Part shown: one piece after another, positions 8,764 to 16,278 of the stretch
How positions within the stretch are numbered: the stretch's first letter is position 1
How the letters are laid out: each line of letters begins with the position of its first letter
Source of the DNA: Gammaproteobacteria bacterium
GTDB taxonomy: Bacteria; Pseudomonadota; Gammaproteobacteria; Pseudomonadales; IMCC2047
Length of the DNA stretch: 64,000 bases
Direction of reading: 5' to 3'
Assembly (NCBI GenBank): GCA_021773395.1
Contig: JAJFKB010000024.1
Span: 62,001 to 126,000 of the forward strand
Notes under the pieces: generated by a model
Database searches by the model: none
The model's input: the letters and a program-made list of their open reading frames with translations, nothing else
Told to the model about the DNA's origin: nothing
Made by a program: the position numbers and the translations under genes

Positions 8764-8950
8764 GATTCTCTGTCCAAGCACTAAAGGCTACAACTGAAAT
8801 CTCTTATTAAAATAGCATATATAAGCTTCTGCGGAACATCAATATAGAAAACGCGCTTGTGTTCATTACATCAGCCAGTTATTTTAACTCTGAATTTGGA
8901 AGCACAATTACAGGTTATTCAATACAGACAAACTGGACTCGGCATTTATC

Positions 8951-9685
8951 ATGACAGTAAGCCAAAACCATCATTCTTCGAATCTTCAGGTTGAGATTTT
9001 CAGATATCAGCCTGAAGCCGACGACCAACCCTACATGCAGAGTTATCAAGTGGACCAGACGTTCACAAAAAAAATGGTACTGGATCTGCTGGAGCATCTC
9101 AAACGCCAAGACCCGACGCTCACCTACCGACGCTCCTGTCGTGAGGGCGTATGTGGCTCGGACGGCATGAACATTAACGGGAAAAACGGGCTGGCCTGTA
9201 TAACGAGGGTCGGCGATGTACTGGCCAAAAACAGGCTTATAATCAGGCCTCTACCCGGCATGCCCGTCATTCGTGATCTGGTTGTTGACATGGCTTTGTT
9301 TGAAAGCCAATACCGCAAGGTTCAACCTTACCTTATCAACGACACCCCGCCCCCCGCGATAGAACGTTTACAAAGTCCTGAGGATCGCGCAAAACTGGAC
9401 GGACTTTACGAATGTATATTATGCGGGTGCTGTTCCGCGGCCTGTCCCTCTTGGTGGTGGAACCCGGATAAGTATATAGGGCCTGCCGGTTTGCTGCAGG
9501 CATACAGATTCCTTGCAGATAGCCGCGACACAGACAATAATCAGCGCCTGGAAAACCTTCAGGACCCTTTCAGTGTCTTTCGCTGTCGCAATATCCAAAA
9601 TTGCACATGGGTCTGCCCTAAAGGCCTTAACCCCATGTCAGCCATTGACAAAATAAAACGGTTATTATTAGAAAAAGGTATTTAG
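8951..9685 (+). CDS. Stand-alone SdhB-like iron-sulfur protein
   Basis: A 244-residue homologue of the succinate dehydrogenase iron-sulfur subunit. All cluster ligands are present: 2Fe-2S (Cys63, Cys68, Asp71, Cys83), 4Fe-4S (Cys155, Cys158, Cys161, Cys222) and 3Fe-4S (Cys165, Cys212, Cys218). These are at E. coli SdhB positions plus six or eight. The quinone-side residues Pro166 and Trp170 are kept, but the position of E. coli His207 is Arg213. No sdhA, sdhC or sdhD is next to it, so it is probably a paralogue of the subunit of a complete operon elsewhere. Its partner is unknown. No strong ribosome site precedes the ATG. Confidence 0.88.
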   Translation: MTVSQNHHSSNLQVEIFRYQPEADDQPYMQSYQVDQTFTKKMVLDLLEHLKRQDPTLTYRRSCREGVCGSDGMNINGKNGLACITRVGDVLAKNRLIIRPLPGMPVIRDLVVDMALFESQYRKVQPYLINDTPPPAIERLQSPEDRAKLDGLYECILCGCCSAACPSWWWNPDKYIGPAGLLQAYRFLADSRDTDNNQRLENLQDPFSVFRCRNIQNCTWVCPKGLNPMSAIDKIKRLLLEKGI

Positions 9686-9737
9686 GGAACCTCTGAAGAT
9701 TGTTAAGACTTAAATTGATGTTCAACGACTTACCTGG

Positions 9738-10472
9738 ATGAGGCATCAGATCATGAAGCTAAAGAATATACTTAAATTTGAGTGGGATGCAATTGCCGGA
9801 ATTATCGCCGCCGTGACCGCTATCGTGCTGCATCTGCTTCATATTGTCGATGAACACACGATTCTTCTGATATTACTGGCGCTGGTTGGTTTGCTATTCA
9901 TCAACTTCCTGCGCCATACCAGTGAAAATGAAAAAACAGCTCACCAGATAATCCAGTCCGCCCGAAAAATTTCAAAAATCCAGCAAGCCATTCAGCCGCC
10001 TGATGTTATTCTCGTCGGCCCCAGACACCTGCGCACGTCACATGAGCAATTTCTGCTCAACCTGAGCGGAGACACTATCTGGTTTAACGTCTGTCTTTCG
10101 ATGTACCGTACACAAGCGCTTTTCGATGCGCTATTGAAATCCGCCCTGGAAAACCAGCGAGTCACAACCATTCAATTTGTTCTGGACGCACGACAAAAAC
10201 AGATATGGGAAGACACTGTGTTTCCCATGATTAAAAAGAGTGGCCAGGAAAGCAAGGTCAAATCACCGCAATGGCAAACATTAGATAATCCAGTATCCTT
10301 TATCCTTGGAGATAGTTCGGTCGGTGGCGGGACGGAAGCACTACTCAGCTTTTGGGGCGCACCCTTTATGGCTCAAACAACAGAACATGAAATTCCGCGC
10401 TATATTTTTCATGTACAACAACGGTCAGAGCTATTGCCCCACCTGGAGGAGCTGGCAAGAAACCTGAAGTAA
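9738..10472 (+). CDS. Two-helix membrane protein with soluble C-terminal domain, unknown function
   Basis: A 244-residue protein I do not recognise. Two hydrophobic helices (about residues 18-35 and 42-58) form a hairpin, followed by a soluble domain of about 185 residues that should face the cytoplasm. The segment around residues 190-215 (FILGDSSVGGGTEALLSFWG) vaguely recalls phospholipase-D-like folds, but no HxK motif is visible. The second ATG (9753) has GAGG nine bases upstream and may be the true start. It lies 52 bp after the SdhB-like gene, and the two may be cotranscribed. Confidence 0.65.
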   Translation: MRHQIMKLKNILKFEWDAIAGIIAAVTAIVLHLLHIVDEHTILLILLALVGLLFINFLRHTSENEKTAHQIIQSARKISKIQQAIQPPDVILVGPRHLRTSHEQFLLNLSGDTIWFNVCLSMYRTQALFDALLKSALENQRVTTIQFVLDARQKQIWEDTVFPMIKKSGQESKVKSPQWQTLDNPVSFILGDSSVGGGTEALLSFWGAPFMAQTTEHEIPRYIFHVQQRSELLPHLEELARNLK

Positions 10473-10520
10473 AAAAACAGCGGACTAATCAGACTAATTA
10501 GTCGACGAGACGCACCAGCG

Positions 10521-10554
10521 TCAGCGAAGGGGTCACGTCAGCGAAGGGGTCACG
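10521..10554. repeat. 17-bp tandem duplication carrying a GGGGTCA box
   Basis: TCAGCGAAGGGGTCACG occurs twice in immediate succession (10521-10537, 10538-10554) and is followed by TCTTTGATTT. The same tail after a duplicated GGGGTCA occurs at 61101-61150. The repeat lies in the gap between convergent genes. Nothing else is apparent in 10473-10673 apart from a 12-bp palindrome at 10492-10503 (GACTAATTAGTC). Confidence 0.85.
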
Positions 10555-10673
10555 TCTTTGATTTATGATTCCTGAGAATCCCACTTACGGTTGAGTAGTC
10601 ACGCTTAAGTGTCTCTTGATATCTACCTGGCGTCATCGCGAGAATACCTTTGTGCTTTCGATTGATTTTTTAC

Positions 10674-11093
10674 CTACCCCACTAAACGAACCAAGGTACG
10701 TTTATTACGAATCAAGTCATCCAGGGTATAGGCATCCAGACGCTTCATAAAAGCATTGGTCGCATCATCCAAAGCACGTTTGAGAATACAGGAAGGTGTT
10801 AAGGGGCAGCTCATATTAGAGCAATCGACAATGGTTAAGGTCGCCTCCATATCCCTGACAACATCACCCACACGAATTTCATTCAAATCGCCATCTATCA
10901 GGATACCACCTCCACGACCCTGTTTTGATTTGATATAACCAAACCCAGCCAATTTATGCACGACCTTGACCAGGTGGTTACGGGAAACATTTATTTTCTT
11001 TGCAATATCGCTGATATTACAAATCTCACCCTTGTTAATACCCAGATACATTAAAACCCTGAGCGAAATATCCGTATGTTTTGTTAGATGCAT
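10674..11093 (-). CDS. nsrR: NsrR, nitric-oxide-sensing Rrf2-family repressor
   Basis: A 139-residue Rrf2-family regulator with an N-terminal winged helix (recognition region SRNHLVKVVHKL at 38-49). Its three cluster cysteines Cys91, Cys96 and Cys102 are at the same numbers as in E. coli NsrR, and Asp8, the fourth ligand known from Streptomyces NsrR, is also present. NsrR binds a 4Fe-4S cluster and leaves DNA when NO damages it. The gene is last in the same-strand run norS-norY-senC-orfX-nsrR, so it probably represses its own operon through the operator at 14498-14516. Confidence 0.92.
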   Translation of the reverse strand: MHLTKHTDISLRVLMYLGINKGEICNISDIAKKINVSRNHLVKVVHKLAGFGYIKSKQGRGGGILIDGDLNEIRVGDVVRDMEATLTIVDCSNMSCPLTPSCILKRALDDATNAFMKRLDAYTLDDLIRNKRTLVRLVG

Positions 11094-11157
11094 TACTTCT
11101 CCCGATACAAATCTTCCCCAATGTAATATCCCGTGATGCTGCGCATGACTTCATATA

Positions 11158-11754
11158 TCAGCGCCTGCAATATACCTGCCCTTCACCACATTTATCCTGA
11201 GCGATAAATAGCGGCACACAAAATACTACTGTTAGCAGCAAAGCAATGACTAAAAATGACTTCCCAAGAAGCACCTGCTCGCCAAACAGGTAATTATTAC
11301 ACAACCGATCCGGTGAGATCACGTAAATCCAGCCCAATCGAAACAGCATCGTTAAAAATTCAATTTTAACCACTGCACGCGTAATAAAATGCATTCTCGG
11401 CCAGCTGCATCCCAGCATAAATCCGACTAAAAATATCAATGAAAGATATTTGAATATGCCAATATTCAGGATAGCTACCGAAGCATCCATCCAGCGAGGA
11501 ATCATCCACAATGCCAATGCGAAGGATGCCAGTAGAACACCGGGAATACCACCACTATACTCGACTAAAGAGACGATCGAGCCTCTTTTCAGGGCCATTA
11601 CACCTAAAAAATAGCCAAAACAAACCAGAAGAGGATATCCGATCAGAAGACTGGCCACCAGCGATTGCTCAAGCCATCTAGCCACCAGCATAACCAGGCA
11701 TCCCAAGAATACGGCTAACAACAGCAACGAATGTTTATTGAATCGGATATCCAT
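11158..11754 (-). CDS. OrfX-like membrane protein of the nitric oxide reductase operon
   Basis: A 198-residue integral membrane protein with about six predicted helices and a motif-like stretch SWPRMHFITRAVVKIEFL in the fourth loop. Its position directly after a SenC gene, 12 bp away, matches orfX of the norSY-senC-orfX cluster described in Nitrosomonas. The function of OrfX is not known; a role in assembly of the terminal reductase is plausible. Naming rests on gene order more than on sequence. Confidence 0.65.
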   Translation of the reverse strand: MDIRFNKHSLLLLAVFLGCLVMLVARWLEQSLVASLLIGYPLLVCFGYFLGVMALKRGSIVSLVEYSGGIPGVLLASFALALWMIPRWMDASVAILNIGIFKYLSLIFLVGFMLGCSWPRMHFITRAVVKIEFLTMLFRLGWIYVISPDRLCNNYLFGEQVLLGKSFLVIALLLTVVFCVPLFIAQDKCGEGQVYCRR

Positions 11755-11766
11755 GATACACCTCCT

Positions 11767-12384
11767 CTAAAACGACCAGGTTAAGGTTTCGATTTCACTT
11801 AACAGTTTGGATAATTGATTCTGGTTATGGATGCTCACCAACGTCCCTTTGTAAATCAGATAAAAAGCCGCGTTGTGAACAAAACCTCCCTGACCATCGG
11901 GCAATACCACCACGCCAAGTTGCTTTAGCAAAAGTGACAGTGAGTCCTTATCTTCAATAATACCCGCCTGCCAATTTCGTGTATCTGCCCGGTAACGGCT
12001 TAGATAATTCGCCATACGGACGGGCGTATCGTAGCCATGATCAAAACTGATACTCACCAGCTCAACTGAATCCTGCAATTGCCGTTGCGCTAGCATCGTT
12101 TGAAGCTGACTAAATTCATAGCCCATCAACTGACAGACTGTAGGACAGCGCGTATAAATAAAATCCAACAGCACAATCGGCTTGCTCAGTGATGCAAGAC
12201 TATGCCGATTCAACGATTGATTGCGCCATTCGAAAGCTGGCAAGGGCTCGGGGTGATGCATCGCATTCCAGCGCCGCTGCCCCTCCTCCGTCCATACACT
12301 AAAGCCATGTGTCGCGGCAGACAGCGCAGAAAAACCGACCGCCGTAACACAGATGGATAAAATAATACCTACCCAGAATTTCAT
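11767..12384 (-). CDS. senC: SCO1/SenC copper chaperone for CuA assembly
   Basis: A 205-residue protein with an N-terminal membrane anchor or signal (about residues 5-25) and a thioredoxin-like domain with the copper site CPTVC and a downstream His in VHNAAFYLIYKG. SCO proteins deliver copper to the CuA centre of subunit II of heme-copper enzymes. It begins 3 bp after the subunit I stop and precedes orfX, so it most likely metallates the NorS-like CuA subunit encoded two genes upstream. Confidence 0.9.
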   Translation of the reverse strand: MKFWVGIILSICVTAVGFSALSAATHGFSVWTEEGQRRWNAMHHPEPLPAFEWRNQSLNRHSLASLSKPIVLLDFIYTRCPTVCQLMGYEFSQLQTMLAQRQLQDSVELVSISFDHGYDTPVRMANYLSRYRADTRNWQAGIIEDKDSLSLLLKQLGVVVLPDGQGGFVHNAAFYLIYKGTLVSIHNQNQLSKLLSEIETLTWSF

Positions 12385-12387
12385 GAC

Positions 12388-13833
12388 TTACACCGTACGC
12401 GCCTGAGGCAACCTAAGGATGAAGCGCAACGCAAATGCCGTGGCACCGATAACGATGAGTACTGCAAACACCGAAGCGATCTCGCTATAAGTAACCCACT
12501 CAGGCAGGTGCGCTGCCCAGCGTCTGGGAACGCTATTCATGCCGCTGACTAGAAACATGCCAGCAAATCCAACCGAGCCTACCAAATAAGTCCAGAATGC
12601 AGAGCGATCCACCAAACTTGAACCCTGCTCTTCTTTATGCACCAAGTAGAACATAAAGCCAAAAAGCATGGCAACTAGCCCTACTAACAGGTAGAAATGA
12701 AAATGTCCTGGCACCCACATGGTATTGTGCATCACATTGTTCACCGCAACAGTGGCATCGATAATTGCCGGAATAACGCCTGCGGCCCAACCAAACATGG
12801 AAAGAAACAACAATGATGATGCAATATCCCACCTAATACCGGATTTATGAACAATCGTAAGCGCGCCATAAGCGGTCACTACCACCAACGGTATACCATT
12901 TGCGTATGATAAGATCTGACCCACCACCATCGCCCAGGTCGGCATCGCAAAATCCATCAGCAGATGGTGCGGATAGACCGCCATAACCATCAGAGAGGAT
13001 GCACTCCAGGCCGCCAAAAAGACTTTGTTTACCTTCCAGGGTCTTCCCGTATACTCCGGAAGTAACTCGTATACAGCGATCACAGCCTGATAAATGGTTG
13101 CGTTAATAAATACATGACCGAAAAAGTAGATCAGGTTTTTCGTCAGCAGCGCATCTACGGCAAATTCCGGGATAAATAGATTAATGAGCATGATTGCCAG
13201 CACAACGGCTCCGGCAACAATTCCCATTATGTTAACCACAAACACCATTGTCGCTGCTACAATCGTGGCAGGTGGCATGGGAGCATCGCTATTGGCAAAC
13301 AGCTGGGGCCAGCCAAGTGCTCGGGGAATACTGCCGTATTTGGATAAAATTGCACGAGCGACATCCAGATAGAAAATCAAAAACCCGGTACCAATTAATA
13401 GCATACCAAACATAAAGAATGCCGCCGCCCATATTCCCCAAACGCCCATTGAAGTAGACGGCAGTGGAAATAGAAAAGTCCATGCGCCGCCAAAACCACC
13501 GACGAAAATACCACCTAACACACAGACAACACCGGCTAAAAACAAACCAAGATTAATCCATAGCACGGCTACGGTCAGCTCGACATAACGACGCAGGAAA
13601 TACCAGAGCACGGCACTGGCCGCAAGGCCCGAAATCCCTACCATGCCAGAGCCATGCGCTGTCATCAATTGGTAAAAAAAGTCAGGAGGCAAGCCGATCC
13701 ATCCCGCTTGCGCGAGACGCATCGTAAGACCTACCAGCATCATTAACAAAAAGACGACCGCACTAATACTTAAATAGGTCAGAATACCAGTACGTGCAGA
13801 ACCCGGAAGTGGCGCTAAATTTAAATTATTCAT
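12388..13833 (-). CDS. norY: Heme-copper subunit I, NorY-like nitric oxide reductase (sNOR type)
   Basis: A 481-residue, roughly 12-helix heme-copper superfamily protein. Predicted ligands are His60 (helix II), His240 (helix VI), His289/His290, and the His369-His377-His379 group of helix X (MWVPGHFHFYLL). At helix VI oxygen reductases of A and B type have HPEVY or HPIVY with a tyrosine cross-linked to the active-site histidine. Here it reads HVFIN, so the tyrosine is replaced by Asn244. That loss, the NsrR neighbour and the S-Y-senC-orfX order point to NO reduction rather than O2 reduction. It lies 10 bp after norS. Activity is inferred. Confidence 0.85.
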   Translation of the reverse strand: MNNLNLAPLPGSARTGILTYLSISAVVFLLMMLVGLTMRLAQAGWIGLPPDFFYQLMTAHGSGMVGISGLAASAVLWYFLRRYVELTVAVLWINLGLFLAGVVCVLGGIFVGGFGGAWTFLFPLPSTSMGVWGIWAAAFFMFGMLLIGTGFLIFYLDVARAILSKYGSIPRALGWPQLFANSDAPMPPATIVAATMVFVVNIMGIVAGAVVLAIMLINLFIPEFAVDALLTKNLIYFFGHVFINATIYQAVIAVYELLPEYTGRPWKVNKVFLAAWSASSLMVMAVYPHHLLMDFAMPTWAMVVGQILSYANGIPLVVVTAYGALTIVHKSGIRWDIASSLLFLSMFGWAAGVIPAIIDATVAVNNVMHNTMWVPGHFHFYLLVGLVAMLFGFMFYLVHKEEQGSSLVDRSAFWTYLVGSVGFAGMFLVSGMNSVPRRWAAHLPEWVTYSEIASVFAVLIVIGATAFALRFILRLPQARTV

Positions 13834-13843
13834 CTCATTCTCC

Positions 13844-14392
13844 TTAAAGTTCAGAATGGGTGACGGTTTCTGTCACTGTGAAATTTGCGATCATTCCATG
13901 GTGCACCAGACCACAGTACTCCAAGCACATCAGTTGGTAGTTGCCCGGCCGGTCAAAGGTATGAACCAGCTTATTGGTGTACCCTGGCATCGCCTGAGTT
14001 TGTGCAAGAAGTCTCAGGTCACTGTCATAAATACCAAAACCATGGTTAACATCGCCACTGGATACGTTGAAAGTGACCTCTGTATCTTTAGCAACACTGT
14101 CCTGGCTCAACCCCCAGTACCATTGTTTACCTTCCACATTGATAGCCGCTTGCTGCGCGTTTCTATTGTGCTGAACATCGTAGGGCAAAGACCGTGTAGT
14201 CCCGATCGTCGCGAAGATCCCACCCACAACAATAACTCCGAATAGAATACGCCGTAGCCGGTATGCATTCGGCTGCACCCGCGCATAGTCCTCTTTATGA
14301 GCCGACTTTAAAGCCACAAATATAAATGCCGATAGAACCATCGCCATTAAAACAAGGCTGAGTATAAAGACACTGTCTTGTATTTCATTCAT
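13844..14392 (-). CDS. norS: CuA-containing subunit II, NorS-like
   Basis: A 182-residue cytochrome oxidase subunit II-type protein. Two membrane helices (about 7-28 and 48-66) precede a periplasmic cupredoxin domain with a complete CuA site: His117, Cys156, Cys160, His164 and Met167 (C-x3-C-x3-H-x2-M). It would take electrons from a periplasmic donor and pass them to the NorY-like subunit. It is the first gene of the operon, and the divergent promoter region with the NsrR-like operator begins just upstream. Confidence 0.87.
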   Translation of the reverse strand: MNEIQDSVFILSLVLMAMVLSAFIFVALKSAHKEDYARVQPNAYRLRRILFGVIVVGGIFATIGTTRSLPYDVQHNRNAQQAAINVEGKQWYWGLSQDSVAKDTEVTFNVSSGDVNHGFGIYDSDLRLLAQTQAMPGYTNKLVHTFDRPGNYQLMCLEYCGLVHHGMIANFTVTETVTHSEL

Positions 14393-14413
14393 AACGCCTC
14401 CTTCAACTTATTC

Positions 14414-14444
14414 AATACATTGGTAATACATTTATTAATACATG
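14414..14444. repeat. Three direct AATACAT repeats upstream of norS
   Basis: AATACATT (14414-14421), AATACATT (14425-14432) and AATACATG (14437-14444) are spaced 11 and 12 bp apart, close to one helical turn. Read on the minus strand each resembles the ATGTATT core of a single NsrR half-site. They sit directly before norS, on the opposite side of the intergenic region from the full operator. A regulatory role is inferred. Confidence 0.45.
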
Positions 14445-14497
14445 TATATTGTTTGCATATTTATAATCTACCACCATAGTGGAATTGTCAAGCTTTT

Positions 14498-14516
14498 GAT
14501 GTACTTGACATACATC
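14498..14516. promoter_or_regulatory. NsrR-like operator in the norS / nirC-like divergent promoter region
   Basis: GATGTA at 14498-14503 and TACATC at 14511-14516 are perfect inverted half-sites with a 7-bp spacer. This is the geometry of the E. coli NsrR consensus (GATGCA-N7-TGCATC), and the right arm extends to CATCTT. With nsrR in the adjacent operon, this is a strong candidate operator. Confidence 0.75.
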
Positions 14517-14534
14517 TTTTATATTATGTATTAT
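14505..14534 (+). promoter_or_regulatory. Sigma-70-type promoter for the nirC-like gene, overlapping the operator
   Basis: TTGACA (14505-14510) and TATTAT (14529-14534) are separated by 18 bp. The -35 hexamer lies inside the NsrR-like palindrome, so bound NsrR would block RNA polymerase. The predicted start of transcription is about 90 bp before the gene. Confidence 0.55.
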
Positions 14535-14628
14535 TTCTGCATGTTTATTTTTGGGGTAGCGACTTAAACATTAAAAACTCTCCGGCATGCCTTTACCGGG
14601 GGTTCAATAATTATACGAGGTGATACAA

Positions 14629-15453
14629 ATGCATACGGATACGATCAATCATTTTGGCGAGTACGCAGAAAAGAAAATGAAGTTTTTCAAATCACACCCC
14701 GCTGCGTTTTTTGTTGGGGCGATGATGGCAGGCGCCTATATTGGCCTGGGAATTATTCTTATCCTCTCTGTAGGTGGCACAGTAGACCCTGCTTACCAGA
14801 AATTAGTGATGGGGCTTTCTTTTGGCGTAGCTCTCACTTTAGTGGTATTCGCCGGAGCCGAGCTGTTCACCGGATATACCATGTATATGATGTTTGGTTG
14901 GCTGCAGCGACGGCTATGCTGGCGCACTATTCTGCAAATATGGGCCGCGGTGTGGATAGGTAATTTTATTGGTGCAACTCTGTTATCCGGGCTTTTTTTT
15001 GCCGGCGGAGGTGGCAACCTGGTCGGTGATGCCGCGCCTTTGCTGCACAAGATAGCAGCGTACAAAACACACTCCAGCCCTTTTGCTTTAATTGCTAAAG
15101 CGACCCTTTGTAATTGGCTGGTCTGCCTCGCACTTTGGATGGCAACAAAAACCAAATCGGATGCAGGTAAGGCAATCGCCATTTTCTGGGCACTTTTTAC
15201 CTTCATTGCTAGCGGATACGAACATTCAGTCGCTAACATGACTCTGTTATCGCTATCACTATTTTCCAACCACCCCGAATCGGTCAGCCTGAGCGGCATG
15301 TTTTACAACCTTTTTTGGGTCACCATTGGTAACACTATAGGTGGCAGCGTGTTTATGGGATTAGGGTACTGGCTCTATTCTGCGAAAAAATGCCCACTTT
15401 CAGCAACGGATAAAAAACCGGCAGACTGTTGTGACAAAAGTATCTCTGCTTAA
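14629..15453 (+). CDS. Formate/nitrite transporter family channel, NirC-like
   Basis: A 274-residue FNT-family pentameric channel with six membrane helices and the family signatures GAELFTG, CNWLVCLALWMA and GYEHSVANM, the last with the conserved pore histidine. The CNWLVC form is closer to NirC (nitrite) than to FocA (formate). A GTG at 14620 also opens the frame, but GAGGTGA at 14617-14623 is ideally placed for the ATG at 14629. It is divergent from the nitric oxide reductase operon and shares its NsrR-controlled region, which suggests nitrite or related ion movement during nitrosative metabolism. Confidence 0.85.
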   Translation: MHTDTINHFGEYAEKKMKFFKSHPAAFFVGAMMAGAYIGLGIILILSVGGTVDPAYQKLVMGLSFGVALTLVVFAGAELFTGYTMYMMFGWLQRRLCWRTILQIWAAVWIGNFIGATLLSGLFFAGGGGNLVGDAAPLLHKIAAYKTHSSPFALIAKATLCNWLVCLALWMATKTKSDAGKAIAIFWALFTFIASGYEHSVANMTLLSLSLFSNHPESVSLSGMFYNLFWVTIGNTIGGSVFMGLGYWLYSAKKCPLSATDKKPADCCDKSISA

Positions 15454-15507
15454 CAAATCCATCCCTCAACAAAACGTTATTGCACCATTAAAGTCAACGG
15501 AGGCTTT

Positions 15508-16107
15508 ATGAAAAACACAGCAAAATCGCCCATCAAGCAAACTCTCAAAATTTTTTTGGTTATCTTCGGAGTCGTCTGCACAGGATTTGTATTCGCTTAT
15601 TTTCAACATGAAGATCTGGATAACCGGATCAGCTTTTCCTTAACCGGCTCTACTGGTACGGAAATAACGCAAAAGGATATGAACGGCAAATGGATGCTGG
15701 TCTATTTCGGATTCACTTCCTGCCCGGACATCTGCCCCACCCAAACCGCCAAGGTCGCGCAAACTTTGAGGCTACTGGACAAGAAACACTTGGCTGACAA
15801 AATTGCACCAGTTTTCATCTCTGTCGATTATAAGAGAGACACACCCAAGGGCATTGAAAGCTATTTACAACGATTCGACCAACGTCTGATCGGCCTGACT
15901 GGAAACCAGCAACAATTGGATCAGGCTAGCAAAAGCTTCGGTACACACTATGAGTTACAGGCTGCGCACAACGCACATCACGGGGACATCAATGTCATTC
16001 ACTCAAGTATGACTTACCTGGTGAACCCTTTTGGCAAGATCGTCGACCAGATAGCCTTTGGTTACGATCCAGTGTTTCTTGCTGATCATATTGAAAAATT
16101 ACTGTAA
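15508..16107 (+). CDS. Second SCO1/SenC-family protein
   Basis: A 199-residue SCO-family protein with one N-terminal membrane helix (about 12-32), a copper site CPDIC and the third ligand His in VIHSSMTYLV. It differs clearly in sequence from the SenC encoded at 11767-12384, so the locus has two copper chaperones on opposite strands. It lies 54 bp after the NirC-like gene and is probably cotranscribed with it. It may help load CuA or CuB of the NorSY enzyme or act as a redox protein. Confidence 0.88.
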   Translation: MKNTAKSPIKQTLKIFLVIFGVVCTGFVFAYFQHEDLDNRISFSLTGSTGTEITQKDMNGKWMLVYFGFTSCPDICPTQTAKVAQTLRLLDKKHLADKIAPVFISVDYKRDTPKGIESYLQRFDQRLIGLTGNQQQLDQASKSFGTHYELQAAHNAHHGDINVIHSSMTYLVNPFGKIVDQIAFGYDPVFLADHIEKLL

Positions 16108-16141
16108 TTTCGACTGCCACTATTGTACTGTCCTCCCTTCC

Positions 16142-16178
16142 GGCAATATGAGGAAATTATTATTCTCCTCATATTGCC
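16142..16178. terminator. Perfect 13-bp hairpin between the Sco gene and dusA
   Basis: GGCAATATGAGGA (16142-16154) and TCCTCATATTGCC (16166-16178) form a perfect 13-bp stem with an 11-nt AT-rich loop. It lies 34 bp after the Sco stop codon, where a terminator is expected. No T-run follows on either strand, so it may be a Rho-dependent or mRNA-stabilising structure instead. Confidence 0.5.
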
Positions 16179-16278
16179 TTGAAACCGATAAACCAGAAAG
16201 CTCTTGGGTATCCCTTAAAAAGCTGTTGGGAACAGGAACAACAGCTTACAGATTTTTATTTAAGCCATAGTAGAATCA

